64,000 nucleotides of DNA from Bacillota bacterium (GCA_029974635.1 JARKQY010000021.1:1-64000); one strand, 5' to 3'; shown: positions 8,704-18,559, counted from the stretch's first letter. The notes: generated from the letters alone by a model not told the origin. Made by a program: numbers and translations.

Positions 8704-10036
8704 AAATCTATTTCCGCTTTTGGAGAGAACCCGCCGGGGCCTAAATCTGATTTTAACGGCGGTCCAAATTATCCGGTTCATGACTTTCGCCGGAATGGCC
8801 GGCGGGTTGTTCATCCTGATAATCCGTTTGGCGGGATGGCCGGTGGCGAACTTTACATTTTGGATAATTCTTGTTCTTAGCGGTGGTCTGGCCGGTTTGA
8901 TTCGGGGCTGGTCGCAACGTTTGGATCTCCAAGCGGCAGCCCGCTGGCTGGATGAACATTTTCAAAATCAAGAAGCTTTTTCAGCCGCCTTAACCTGTTT
9001 GGAGCGTAATTATTCAGGATCGCTGGATGCTTTCGTAATGGAGCGGGCGGAAGCTTTGATGGAAACTCATGGTATTATCCGCTGGCCTTTACATTACCTT
9101 AAAAAGCAGGCATTAATTGCTTTTGGAATACTATGTTTGGCCGGAGTTACGGCTGTCTGGCGGATACCCGCCATAAACCATAATCTCAGCCAAATTCAGC
9201 TTAACGGACCAATGGCAGATAAAGCCTCAAACAAATCCCAGCAAATTTTCAACCGGATAGCGCTGCAAACCCCGCAGGAATTGGCTGAGCAATTATTTCC
9301 CCGGGACGCGAAGCTGGCCGCTGAGGCGGAAAAAGCCCTCCAAAGCGGGGATATTGAACGTTTGGCGGAAATCATGCAACAGGCCAAACCAGATCTGGAT
9401 ACCAAGCTTTCCCAAAATATTTCGCCCGCAGAGCGAAAGCGTAGCGAATTGGAAGAGGAACAGCGTTCCCAAATGATGCAGACACTGCAAAGAGCCATGA
9501 GCGGCAGCGGCAGGAATAATCAGGATGACGCAAAGGCCCAAAGGGAAGCGCTGGAAAAAATGTTTGGCAGGCGTGATACAAAGTCAATCCGGCTAGAGAA
9601 TTTTTGGTTAGATAAGGAGGCGGGAACTAGCGAGGTACCGCTGGAGAACGATTCCAAGAAAAAGACGGTTGTAAGGAATAACAAGAACCGAAACAAAACC
9701 GGAGCGCATCAGTACATCCCTTGCGATGGAAGTATGTCTCCGGGCGATGAACTTGGGAATCAAACCGGTAATTGGGGTAGGATAATACCCCGTTCCGGGT
9801 CACAACCAGCGGCTATTATCCGGCGCAATAATCATTCGGTACTGGAATATGTCTTACCCGGTAAAAATGCAGCAGTACCGTTAGCCGGGATACTGCCGGA
9901 CGCGCGCCGTACCGCCGAAACCGCCCTGGTTCGAAACGGGGTTCCACTGGAATATAGCGACTTTGTCCGCTCTTATTTTTTTGAATTATCACGTGAAATC
10001 ACGGGCAATTTGCCGGAAAGCGGGGGAGAAAAATGA
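8693..10036 (+). CDS. Membrane protein of MoxR/VWA operon, DUF4175-like N terminus
   Basis: Two membrane helices near residues 28-70 are followed by ARWLDEHFQNQEAFSAALTCLE, the kind of segment seen after the helices of DUF4175-type proteins in MoxR operons. A third helix lies near 135-155. The rest is a long, charged, probably extracytoplasmic or coiled region rich in Gln, Lys and Arg. It overlaps the previous gene by 11 bases and joins the MoxR gene through an ATGA overlap at 10033-10036, so all three are translated together. Its function is unknown; a structural partner for the MoxR ATPase and VWA proteins is likely. Confidence 0.7.
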   Translation: MRTENLFPLLERTRRGLNLILTAVQIIRFMTFAGMAGGLFILIIRLAGWPVANFTFWIILVLSGGLAGLIRGWSQRLDLQAAARWLDEHFQNQEAFSAALTCLERNYSGSLDAFVMERAEALMETHGIIRWPLHYLKKQALIAFGILCLAGVTAVWRIPAINHNLSQIQLNGPMADKASNKSQQIFNRIALQTPQELAEQLFPRDAKLAAEAEKALQSGDIERLAEIMQQAKPDLDTKLSQNISPAERKRSELEEEQRSQMMQTLQRAMSGSGRNNQDDAKAQREALEKMFGRRDTKSIRLENFWLDKEAGTSEVPLENDSKKKTVVRNNKNRNKTGAHQYIPCDGSMSPGDELGNQTGNWGRIIPRSGSQPAAIIRRNNHSVLEYVLPGKNAAVPLAGILPDARRTAETALVRNGVPLEYSDFVRSYFFELSREITGNLPESGGEK

Positions 10037-11082
10037 ATCCCAGTATCAAGGAACATACTAAAAAAGAGAATGCCGGGACGGAGTTTTTAGTCAATATTCG
10101 GGAGAAGATTGAAGGACTCCGGCGGGTCCGGGAACAAATCAGCGCGGTGATTGTGGGACAGGATGAGGTTATTGATCTTATTTTAATCGCCTTGCTTTGT
10201 GAAGGCCATGTGCTCCTTGAAGGAGTCCCTGGACTTGGTAAAACGATGGTGGTTCGGACATTGGCGGATTCACTGGCTCTCCGGTTTTCACGGATTCAAT
10301 TCACGCCCGACCTGTTGCCTGCTGATGTTATTGGGACTAACATCGCCATCCAGGACGAAGGGGGAAGCTTTAGACTGCAGTTTGAGCCGGGACCGGTTTT
10401 TGCAAACCTGACTCTGGCGGATGAAATCAACCGGGCTTCGCCGAAAACCCAGTCCGCTTTACTGGAAGCAATGCAAGAGCAGGCAATTACGTTACGTGGA
10501 GTCCGGCATCAATTACCCCGGCCGTTTCAAGTTTTGGCAACTCAAAACCCGTTGGAAATGGAGGGTACCTATCCCCTTCCGGAAGCCCAAATCGATCGGT
10601 TTTTCATGAAAATATTGGTGCAGTATCCTTCGGAAAGTGAATTAATAGCTATTATTGAGCGTACAGTGGGTTCAGCGATTCCGGAGGCCCAAGCTGTTTT
10701 GGATATTGAGGAGCTTCATTCACTGCAAAGGGCCGTTCGTGAAGTGGTTATTCCGCCTCACGTATCAAGTTACACCGCCAGGTTAATATTATCAACCCAG
10801 CCTGACCATGAGCTGGCATTGCCTCAAATCCGTCAATTTGTCCGTTACGGTTCCGGCCCCCGGGGCGCTCAGGCATTGATTTTGGCAGGTAAAGCAAAGG
10901 CTTTAATTTCAGGCCGTTTTAATGTAAGCATTGATGACATTCAACAGTTGGCCTGCCCGGCATTACGTCACCGCATTGCCTTAAATTTCGACGGACAAAG
11001 TGAAAGAGTACGCGTAGATGATTTGCTTTCAAATATTATCAATGCATTGCCTGTTGATCTCACCCGGCCTGCGGGGATTTAA
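10033..11082 (+). CDS. MoxR family AAA+ ATPase
   Basis: This is an ATP-dependent chaperone-like AAA+ protein that works with VWA-domain partners. Walker A is GVPGLGKT (residues 64-71), Walker B is LTLADE with Asp130-Glu131, and INRASPKTQSALLEAMQE is the MoxR signature. Sensor 1 lies in ATQNPLEMEGTYPLPEAQIDRF. At 349 residues it has the usual MoxR length. It is cytoplasmic. The ATG lies inside the stop codon of the preceding gene. The following DUF58 and VWA genes are the standard MoxR partners, so this is the motor of the operon. Confidence 0.95.
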   Translation: MNPSIKEHTKKENAGTEFLVNIREKIEGLRRVREQISAVIVGQDEVIDLILIALLCEGHVLLEGVPGLGKTMVVRTLADSLALRFSRIQFTPDLLPADVIGTNIAIQDEGGSFRLQFEPGPVFANLTLADEINRASPKTQSALLEAMQEQAITLRGVRHQLPRPFQVLATQNPLEMEGTYPLPEAQIDRFFMKILVQYPSESELIAIIERTVGSAIPEAQAVLDIEELHSLQRAVREVVIPPHVSSYTARLILSTQPDHELALPQIRQFVRYGSGPRGAQALILAGKAKALISGRFNVSIDDIQQLACPALRHRIALNFDGQSERVRVDDLLSNIINALPVDLTRPAGI

Positions 11083-11170
11083 GATTAAAGCTTGCAGGTG
11101 AAGGGTGAAAAAGGAACAACTTAAGATGTACGCGCTGAATCGAGGTTTAATATAAAGAAGGTAGTTCATA

Positions 11171-12049
11171 ATGGACAAAAAACTACTGAATGCCCGGGAT
11201 TATGAATTAATTACTCAATTAAGCCTACTTGCGAAGCGGAGAATGACCGGTTTGGTTTCGGGGGAGCAAAACAGCCCGGCCCGGGGAGGAGGCATCGAAT
11301 TCGCCGATTACCGGGAATACCAGCCGGGCGATGATATTCGCCGGGTTGATTGGTCAGTCTTTTTAAGGCTGCGCCGGTTATTGGTAAAGCTATGCGCTGA
11401 AGAAAAGGAATTGACGCTCCTTATGTTGTTGGATACCAGCCGTTCCATGAGGTTTGGCACTCCGGATAAATTGTGGCTGGGGAAACGAATTGCTGCCATA
11501 TTAGCCGGGATCGCGCTTAACGATGGCAACCGTACCGGATTGTTGACTTTTGGGAAACAGCTGCATGAGTTATTGCCGCCGGAACGCGGCCGGGTGTCCC
11601 TGGCCGCCATTGTTAGCGCCATTGAACGGATTGAACCTGTTGAACACATGAATCCCATGGCTTGTATCCGTCAGTTTGCCTCCCGGTACGGCCGTAAATG
11701 CATGGCGGTTTTGATTTCCGATTTTTTATATCCGGAGTGGAACCAAGTATTAACAGGGCTCGCAGTCAGCGGTTGTGAGAGTTATGCAATTCAAATCCTG
11801 GCCCCGGAGGAACTGGAACCGGTCAATATGGGTGAAGTAACTCTGGTTGATATGGAAGGAATGGGTGAAATCGGACTCCATATAGATTATCCGATGATCA
11901 AGCAATATCGAAAAATAATGGACGATTATTTGAAAGATATTAGCCGGATCTGTCGTCGTGAAAGACTCGGCTATAGCCTGATCACCACTGATGCGCCTCT
12001 GGCAAAGGTTCTGCACAGTGAGTTGAAAAAAGGTGGACTACTATGCTAA
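11171..12049 (+). CDS. DUF58 domain protein (VWA-like, MoxR partner)
   Basis: Residues about 38-66 hold the DUF58 signature (RGGGIEFADYREYQPGDD, then RRVDWSVFLR). A VWA-like fold with a MIDAS-type DTSRS at 88-92 follows. The protein is soluble and has 292 residues, short for DUF58 proteins because it lacks N-terminal membrane helices. It lies 88 bases after the MoxR gene with a GAAGGTAG site before the ATG. It overlaps the next gene by 7 bases. DUF58 proteins are regular MoxR partners, but their biochemical role is not settled. Confidence 0.93.
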   Translation: MDKKLLNARDYELITQLSLLAKRRMTGLVSGEQNSPARGGGIEFADYREYQPGDDIRRVDWSVFLRLRRLLVKLCAEEKELTLLMLLDTSRSMRFGTPDKLWLGKRIAAILAGIALNDGNRTGLLTFGKQLHELLPPERGRVSLAAIVSAIERIEPVEHMNPMACIRQFASRYGRKCMAVLISDFLYPEWNQVLTGLAVSGCESYAIQILAPEELEPVNMGEVTLVDMEGMGEIGLHIDYPMIKQYRKIMDDYLKDISRICRRERLGYSLITTDAPLAKVLHSELKKGGLLC

Positions 12050-13872
12050 ACATTACGTATCCATTGGCATTATGGCTGGGTTTATCGCTCATCCCCATTT
12101 TGTTGTTTTATTTTCTGCGGAAGCGGTTCCGGCGTCAACCGGTGTCGTCGGTCTATTTATGGTCCCGGCTTCAAAACGTGATGAGTGGCGGCAGTCATTT
12201 GCGCTGGCGGACAATTTTGCTATTACTGTTGCAAATTATAATCGCCATCGCAGTGGTCTTTGCCGTAGCTAAACCGGTATGGATTTCACGGCAGCTTTCC
12301 AAACCGGGGGTTGTTTTTCTGCTTGATGTCTCCGCCAGTATGGGGGCCCAGGATGTGACTCAAACCACTGAATTTCGCTCGCGGTTGATTCAAGCACGAT
12401 CGATCATCGCCCAACAAATCGAGGAACAACCTGATTTAACCCCAGTTATGGTTTTTCTTTGTTCTTCCGGAATTCAGCCCCTGGGTTCTCCAACTGGTGA
12501 TCACCGCAAGTTAATCAACAGTTTAATGACTGTTGATGTAAGCGATGCCGGTTTTAACGAAGCGGAAGTCGTAAATCAATTACAAGCTTGGTTATTAACC
12601 CATAAAAGAGTTTGGCAAGGCGTTTTGGTAACCGATGGCGGCCTTAGCCTGAGTGGAACAAAATTGGGAAATCTCTTCGACGGTAATCTGAAAACAGTTA
12701 TTGTAGGTGCCAATGGAAACAATCTTGGAGTTACCGCTTTGCGTCTTTTGCCTGAAGAAAAGGCGCAATTTATCATCCGTAACGGGTGGCCGGATGAACA
12801 ATTGGCTAAAGTTGTCCTGGAACATAATGAGCGAATTATCGCCAGAGCAACCTTGAGAGTTCCAACGGGTTTGAGTAACCAAACACTATCTTTTCATGGT
12901 CCCGTCAGGCCGGGAGTCTATCAAATTCGGTTGGATCAGGCTGCTGACAATTTTGCCGGTGATGACCAGTATTTTTTGGCCGTCAACCAGCCGCGGCCTG
13001 TGAAAATATTACTGGTCGGCAACGGAAACTCGTTTTTGCGGGCTGTTCTAAATAATCCGGGAGTTTCGCTTTCAATGATGCCTTCTTTTCCAGCGGCTGA
13101 TTTTACCGGCGAAGGCTGGGATCTAATTATTGCCGATCAAGTCATGATACCCAATCGCCTAAGCTCAAATATATTAGCCTTTGGGTGTGTTCCGGAGGAG
13201 CCGGCCGTACGCTTCGGGAAACCAATCAACGGCCAGTTAATGAAGGTTGATTCAACGCATCCCTTATTACGGTTTGTTGATTTGAATCACGTTCAAATTT
13301 CCGGCGGATATGCTTTGCATGTTCAACCTGGAGTTCAAATCTTAGCTAAGGTGAATAATCAACCGGTGATTGCCGCCTGGGAGAAGGATGGTTGGCACAA
13401 CGTGGTTTTCGGAACGGATTTGATTCATTCCGATCTCGGACTTTCAGGAGCTTTCCCGGTTTTTATGGGTAATCTGTTGCAGCAGTGTGTTCCCCAATGG
13501 AATAATCCTTTGATATATACATTGACAGTGGGGGAAACGGTGGTTTTAGCAGAACCCCCCACCTGGCAGGTTATCAATCCGAAAGAGATCAATATCAATC
13601 GGAGAGGTCCCTCTTTGTTTATCAAACCATTGAATGCGGGTGTATTTAGCTGGGGTCAGGGGATGCTTCGGGGTGTTCTGACGGCCAATATACCTCCCAG
13701 TGAACTTGATATTGCGCCCCGGCCGCTCCATTTGTCAAAAAACTCAATGCCTCCGGCGGCGGAATACTCTTTCGCGCGGATTTCCTTTGAACATACCGGG
13801 TTGTATCTTTTATTATTTTGTTTATGCCTCGAATGGGTTTTATGGCGCGGTTTGCCGGTTGGAAAGAGGTGA
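12043..13872 (+). CDS. BatA-type membrane protein with VWA domain
   Basis: The N terminus (YPLALWLGLSLIPILLFYFLRKR) and a second helix near 57-78 form the BatA-type anchor seen in aerotolerance-operon proteins. A VWA domain follows, with MIDAS motif DVSASMG at 95-101. A beta-rich middle part and a C-terminal helix (LYLLLFCLCLEWVLW) complete it. The VWA domain should face the outside or the membrane surface and bind a divalent metal. The start overlaps the DUF58 stop by 7 bases, and the next gene begins 5 bases after its stop. Confidence 0.88.
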   Translation: MLNITYPLALWLGLSLIPILLFYFLRKRFRRQPVSSVYLWSRLQNVMSGGSHLRWRTILLLLLQIIIAIAVVFAVAKPVWISRQLSKPGVVFLLDVSASMGAQDVTQTTEFRSRLIQARSIIAQQIEEQPDLTPVMVFLCSSGIQPLGSPTGDHRKLINSLMTVDVSDAGFNEAEVVNQLQAWLLTHKRVWQGVLVTDGGLSLSGTKLGNLFDGNLKTVIVGANGNNLGVTALRLLPEEKAQFIIRNGWPDEQLAKVVLEHNERIIARATLRVPTGLSNQTLSFHGPVRPGVYQIRLDQAADNFAGDDQYFLAVNQPRPVKILLVGNGNSFLRAVLNNPGVSLSMMPSFPAADFTGEGWDLIIADQVMIPNRLSSNILAFGCVPEEPAVRFGKPINGQLMKVDSTHPLLRFVDLNHVQISGGYALHVQPGVQILAKVNNQPVIAAWEKDGWHNVVFGTDLIHSDLGLSGAFPVFMGNLLQQCVPQWNNPLIYTLTVGETVVLAEPPTWQVINPKEININRRGPSLFIKPLNAGVFSWGQGMLRGVLTANIPPSELDIAPRPLHLSKNSMPPAAEYSFARISFEHTGLYLLLFCLCLEWVLWRGLPVGKR

Positions 13873-13877
13873 ATGCA

Positions 13878-16661
13878 ATGTGGTGGACCAATCCGTTTTG
13901 GTTGCTGGCTTTGATTTTAATTGTCCCGGTTCTCTGGCTGGGCGGTTTTACATTGAGCTCTAAAAAACAATCCGGACAATCCCAGGTATTTGGAAAAGTA
14001 GTGATGACCGGTCCTCATGCTTTAAAACGTTTGACCATTCTACGGGCGGCTGCGGTCATGGCTGCAGTGTTGGGGCTTGCCGGAACGTCCATATTGATTC
14101 CCACAAAAAACCGCCATACTGTAATGATTTTTGATGTTTCGGCCAGTATTGGGATTGTACAGGTTGAAGATTCACGAAGAGCCGCTTTGCAAATCATCAG
14201 AGGATTAAGTTCATATGACAGCGTAGCTTTGGTTTCATTTGCAGGGAAACCCGCCATTTTGACACCGTCGGTTAAACCGGAGGATGCCGTCGTAATTTTA
14301 GAGTCCGCTATTTTCAGCCCCGAGTTACCCCAGCAAACGGATCTACAAGCAGCATTACGGGTTGGGGTTGAATTGCTTCAAGCCAAACAAGGAAACCGGA
14401 GTATTTTATTATTTTCCGACGGTCATTCCAACAGTGGCGGCCCGGTTAGTGAGGTTCTTAAAGTGATTAACGGTTTGGGTATATCCATCCACTCCATTCC
14501 AGCGGGTCTTCCCGGCAATGACCTTACCACCCTGGGTTTGAATACGCCGGATATGGTTCATCCCGGTGAGAGGATTCCGGTTCAATGGAAAATGACGACG
14601 AATGGCCCGCAAAGCATCATCCGGGTGATTACCCTGGACGGCAAAGAGTCTCAACGTATAACGACCCGGATGAATAAGGGTGAAAGCAGTTTTCATTTTG
14701 AAATCCCTCCTTTACAACCGGGTGTCCATACCGTCGAAGTTGAAGCAATGACCACCGATGGTAAAAAAATTCCATCTTCAATGGGCGGCGCCCTTTTATG
14801 GGTGAGCGGCCGGCCCAAGGTTCTGGCAATACAGGGTGATTCATCGCCGGCTTTGAGCCGCGCTTTGGAGATCCAAGGAATACAGGTTGACAAACAGGAG
14901 GTATCCGGTTTACCGGAGACGGCTAACGGTTTTGATAGTTATGCGGCGGTTATTCTCGACAATATTCCGGCTCTTGATATTACTGAAAACCAGCAAAACT
15001 TATTGCAGAATTATGTTAGCGCCGGGGGGGGATTATTGGTCATCGGGGGTGACTCATCACTGGGGCGCGGTGAGTATTATGCCACCGGATTGGAAGAACT
15101 GCTGCCGGTCCAAACTGATACCAGGCAAAGGTTATTTTTCCCCAGAGTTAATATTCTGTTTGTTATTGACACTTCAGGCTCGATGTCCGAAATGGTCGGC
15201 AATACCTCCAAACAATTGGCGGCAATGCAAGGAGTAGCGGCGGCCATCGCAGAATTGAATCCCCAGGATGAGGTGGGTATTTTATCATTTGACGTTCAGC
15301 CAACCTGGGTGCTTCATTTTACATCGGCCAGCAACCGAGCCCAAATTGCTCAATCCCTTTCCGGAATCGGCGAAGGCGGCGGCACCGATATGTCGGCTGC
15401 AATTCAGGAGGTAATCCGTGAATTCAGTAGCCCCGGTCCTATAAGACGTCATGTGATAATTTTGACCGACGGGATTACCGGAGGCGGTAATTTTAGGGAG
15501 CTTAGCTTGAAGCTTAGCGATCTACGGGTTACTGTCACCACCATCGGAGTGGGGGAGAACGTAGATGAACAATTGTTACGGGATATAGCGCAGTGGGGCG
15601 ACGGCCAGTTTTATCGCGCCAATCTCGATCAGATCCCTCAAGTCATTCAGAAGGAAACCATCCGTATTAGTCGCGATTTAATACAGGAAGGCGATTTTAA
15701 ACCGGTTCTGCGGACCCCCCTCATGGATGCCGGTGGTTTTGATAACAATCTGCCCCGGCTCAAAGGATATTTGATTACCAAACCAAAAGCGTTGGCAACG
15801 ATTTATCAGCGAGTCGGCAAGGAAGATCCATTATTGGCCGGATGGCGGTATGGGAACGGCCGGGTGATGGTTTTCACCAGTGATTCCGGTCGGCGCTGGC
15901 TGGCCCCCTGGTCGGGAAGCCGGATATATAACCTTTTCTGGAGTCAAGTAGTGCGCTCCGTTCAAAGGAATGATAATGATGAAGGCTTACAAGTATTTGT
16001 AAGAACGGAGGCAGCTACTGCTCAAATTACTGTTGAAGCCATAGGCCCCGACCACCGTCTCAAAACCGGTTTACAACTGGTTGGTTATACCAGCGATAAT
16101 CCTGTTCAATCCTTTCCATTAAAAGAAAGCGCTCCTGGCCGTTATGAAGCGAATGTTCAAATCAACGGCTCCGGTATTCAGCAATTTAAAGTTTACGACC
16201 GGCAAAGTGAAAGCTGGGGAATAGGATGGGCGTGGATTCCGCCTGGTACTGAATTATCAAAGCTTGGTCCGGATAATGCATTTTTAGGACAACTGAGTTC
16301 AAGTACCGGTGGTAAATTAATGTCGGTTCAAACCGCGGAATTACCTTCTTTGCAATGGAAGTGGGCGCCGTTAAACCTGCAAAACTGGTTGATTATAGTT
16401 GCATTATCGTTATTCATAGTTGAATTAGGGTACCGCAGTACCTTGCTAGGGCAGTTTTCCACGGCCCGCGCCATTTTAGCTAACTGGTGGGCGGTGCAAG
16501 TCCGTTTGGCAGAAACGATCAAAGGTGTTCGAACTTCTGAAGAATTGGTTACCATCCGGCCCGAGCAAACACAAACCATGGAAGCCTACCGGTTTTTAGC
16601 GGAAAAGGCCCGGCGGCACCGGGAGGAGCAAAAAGATGCCCAAAAACGTTCTGATGATTAA
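13878..16661 (+). CDS. Large membrane protein with two VWA-like domains
   Basis: The 927-residue last member of the MoxR/VWA operon has two N-terminal helices and a first VWA-like domain with MIDAS DVSAS at 86-90. A glutamine-amidotransferase-like segment follows (around LQNYVSAGGGLLVIGG). A second, complete VWA domain has DTSGSMSE starting at Asp431 and the downstream GGGTDMSAAI loop. A C-terminal helix (LIIVALSLFIVELGY) and a charged tail end the protein. The start is ATG 13878 with GAGGTGA overlapping the previous stop. Its 3' end overlaps that of pfkA on the other strand by 4 bases, with no terminator between them. Two VWA domains in one chain suggest a scaffold for the complex. Confidence 0.88.
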   Translation: MWWTNPFWLLALILIVPVLWLGGFTLSSKKQSGQSQVFGKVVMTGPHALKRLTILRAAAVMAAVLGLAGTSILIPTKNRHTVMIFDVSASIGIVQVEDSRRAALQIIRGLSSYDSVALVSFAGKPAILTPSVKPEDAVVILESAIFSPELPQQTDLQAALRVGVELLQAKQGNRSILLFSDGHSNSGGPVSEVLKVINGLGISIHSIPAGLPGNDLTTLGLNTPDMVHPGERIPVQWKMTTNGPQSIIRVITLDGKESQRITTRMNKGESSFHFEIPPLQPGVHTVEVEAMTTDGKKIPSSMGGALLWVSGRPKVLAIQGDSSPALSRALEIQGIQVDKQEVSGLPETANGFDSYAAVILDNIPALDITENQQNLLQNYVSAGGGLLVIGGDSSLGRGEYYATGLEELLPVQTDTRQRLFFPRVNILFVIDTSGSMSEMVGNTSKQLAAMQGVAAAIAELNPQDEVGILSFDVQPTWVLHFTSASNRAQIAQSLSGIGEGGGTDMSAAIQEVIREFSSPGPIRRHVIILTDGITGGGNFRELSLKLSDLRVTVTTIGVGENVDEQLLRDIAQWGDGQFYRANLDQIPQVIQKETIRISRDLIQEGDFKPVLRTPLMDAGGFDNNLPRLKGYLITKPKALATIYQRVGKEDPLLAGWRYGNGRVMVFTSDSGRRWLAPWSGSRIYNLFWSQVVRSVQRNDNDEGLQVFVRTEAATAQITVEAIGPDHRLKTGLQLVGYTSDNPVQSFPLKESAPGRYEANVQINGSGIQQFKVYDRQSESWGIGWAWIPPGTELSKLGPDNAFLGQLSSSTGGKLMSVQTAELPSLQWKWAPLNLQNWLIIVALSLFIVELGYRSTLLGQFSTARAILANWWAVQVRLAETIKGVRTSEELVTIRPEQTQTMEAYRFLAEKARRHREEQKDAQKRSDD

Positions 16662-17743
16662 TCTCCGAATTCCACCCCGATGCTTTTGGCAATACGGACC
16701 AACTCGCCGTCGGAAGGTACGGTTTTTAGCTTGCCGACGGCTTCCTCCAATGAAACCGAAGTAATGGTGCTTCCCTGCAGGCTGACCATCCTACCGAAGT
16801 GTCCGGCTGAGATTAGCTCTACGGCGGCCACCCCGTATCTCGTTGATAGAACTCGATCATAAGAAGAAGGGCGGCCACCCCGTTGGAGATGCCCTAAAAC
16901 AGTTACCCGGCTATCCATACCGGTTAACTGTTCCAGTTCGCCGGCGATTTTTTGGCCGATGCCTCCCAAACGGACGGGATCCGGACTGTCTTTCACGATA
17001 TGGCTGATAACCATCTCCCCGCCGCTTGGCTTGGCCCCTTCCGCCACCACCACAATACTAAAATTCTTGCCATTTCTCTTCCGTTCCATGACCTTATCGG
17101 CTACTTCCCGAATATCATAAGGAATTTCGGGAATCAAGATGATATCGGCCCCGCCGGCAATACCTGCTTCTAAAGCGATCCAACCGGCATAACGGCCCAT
17201 GACTTCCAGGATCATAATCCGGTGATGGGATTCCGCCGTGCTATGTAATTTATCCAGGGCTTCAGTGGCGGTTTCCACTGCAGTCATAAAGCCGAAAGTA
17301 GTATCGGTAGCGGATAAATCGTTGTCAATGGTCTTGGGAACGCCGACAACTTTTAATCCTTTGCGGGCGAAATCCCTGGCGCTGGTTAAAGTTCCGTCGC
17401 CGCCGATTAAAACCATGGCGTCAATACCGTGAGATTTAGTATTTGCAATGACCTGATCCGACATGTCTACAAATTTGGTGGCGCCGTTTTCCTCTACTTT
17501 GAAATTAAATGGATTATCCCGGTTGGAAGACCCTAAGATGGTGCCGCCCCGGTCCAGGATCCCTGAGACGGAAAAGGGGTTCAATTGAACGTAATCATTT
17601 AGAACCAGACCGTGGTAACCATCTTTAAAACCGAGAACTTCCCAATGAAAGCGGCCAATGGCAGTTTTCACCACTGCCCGCAATACGGCGTTCAAACCCG
17701 GACAATCACCGCCGCCGGTTAATACTCCGATTTTTTTAATCAT
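16658..17743 (-). CDS. pfkA: 6-phosphofructokinase
   Basis: Phosphorylates fructose 6-phosphate to the 1,6-bisphosphate in glycolysis. The N-terminal loop is TGGGDCPGLNA. The phosphoryl-donor loop is GGDGT (114-118), whose Gly is the ATP-type residue. The catalytic loop is PKTIDND (136-142), whose Lys137 is the residue usually seen in pyrophosphate enzymes; the base is Asp140. This Gly-plus-Lys combination defines the mixed group III enzymes, most of which use ATP where tested. It has 361 residues, longer than the 320-residue bacterial ATP enzymes. AAGGAGCC precedes the ATG. It is a single gene, convergent with the VWA operon. Confidence 0.93.
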   Translation of the reverse strand: MIKKIGVLTGGGDCPGLNAVLRAVVKTAIGRFHWEVLGFKDGYHGLVLNDYVQLNPFSVSGILDRGGTILGSSNRDNPFNFKVEENGATKFVDMSDQVIANTKSHGIDAMVLIGGDGTLTSARDFARKGLKVVGVPKTIDNDLSATDTTFGFMTAVETATEALDKLHSTAESHHRIMILEVMGRYAGWIALEAGIAGGADIILIPEIPYDIREVADKVMERKRNGKNFSIVVVAEGAKPSGGEMVISHIVKDSPDPVRLGGIGQKIAGELEQLTGMDSRVTVLGHLQRGGRPSSYDRVLSTRYGVAAVELISAGHFGRMVSLQGSTITSVSLEEAVGKLKTVPSDGELVRIAKSIGVEFGD

Positions 17744-17979
17744 GAATAGGCTCCTTGATCAGAATTTACAGAACTATAGAATATTCAGAATGAGGGTTGA
17801 CCCCAAACTATTCTATCAATAATTTTTATAGACAGAACCCAGATATATAGTTAATAATTTTACAATTTTATTGAAACTCCTGCTAGAAATGAAGGCAGAC
17901 AAATCCATCCTTCCAAAAAAATAACGTTATGCCGATAGTTTTTCCCAACCATAATAAAATACAGAGGGAGGTGAGAAGA

Positions 17980-18159
17980 TTGACTACCAATGACCATAAA
18001 AAGGGAGAACAAGCGAATCCAAAACCGAAGAATGAAAACCCAACCAAGAATGAAAACTCCTTTGAGATCGGCAGGATTGGAAAACGGTATAAGAATCCTA
18101 AATATTCCGAGGCTCCGCCTAGCCACATCGGAATAGATCGAGGCCGCTGGGAGGATTAG
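17980..18159 (+). CDS. Small hydrophilic protein of unknown function
   Basis: A 59-residue, very hydrophilic, Lys/Asn/Pro-rich protein with no membrane segment. The start is TTG 17980, placed by an excellent AGGGAGGTGA site at 17965-17974 with 5-base spacing. An ATG 51 bases upstream would precede that site and is rejected. The C-terminal half (FEIGRIGKRYKNPKYSEAPP) is less skewed and could fold or bind a partner. I do not recognise a family. Composition and a spore-former host make a small spore protein possible, but this is only a suggestion. Confidence 0.6.
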   Translation: MTTNDHKKGEQANPKPKNENPTKNENSFEIGRIGKRYKNPKYSEAPPSHIGIDRGRWED

Positions 18160-18298
18160 CGGTAGTTACAATATGGTGGAATCCGTAAATTGTTTACCGA
18201 AAGGAAATTAATTCGCATCATGTTTCATCAATTTGCATCCATAATAAGACTGTACCTTTAAGAGGTGCAAAAATAAAAATATACGGAGGAAACAAACA

Positions 18299-18559
18299 GT
18301 GAATATTCAGAATCAGGGTCAACAGGCGATAACCGCCCAAAACGCTCAGGCTGCCAATGCCCAACTCCAGCAGGAGATTGCCAGTGAACTCGCGCAATCT
18401 ACGGGACAAATCAGCCAGTATCTACTTTCCCAGTCAAAAAACGGCTTTGAATTTGGGACGTTCGGCCCAAAGAACGCCAATAGCAATTTTAATCAAAATT
18501 CGGAACTCAACCAATCCAACGGACAGATCAGCCAGATTTTAGCTAAGGAATCACGGTAA
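18299..18559 (+). CDS. Small Gln/Asn-rich repeat protein, possibly spore-associated
   Basis: An 86-residue protein rich in Gln, Asn, Ala and Ser, with two diverged copies of the pattern QSxGQISQ-L (around residues 38-46 and 72-80) and a central GFEFGTFG. The start is GTG 18299 with ACGGAGGA 9 bases upstream, and a hairpin terminator follows. Low complexity, Gln/Asn repeats and an EFGTF-like block recall gamma-type small acid-soluble spore proteins, but the pattern is not a clear match. It has no signal peptide and no cysteine. Confidence 0.6.
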   Translation: MNIQNQGQQAITAQNAQAANAQLQQEIASELAQSTGQISQYLLSQSKNGFEFGTFGPKNANSNFNQNSELNQSNGQISQILAKESR

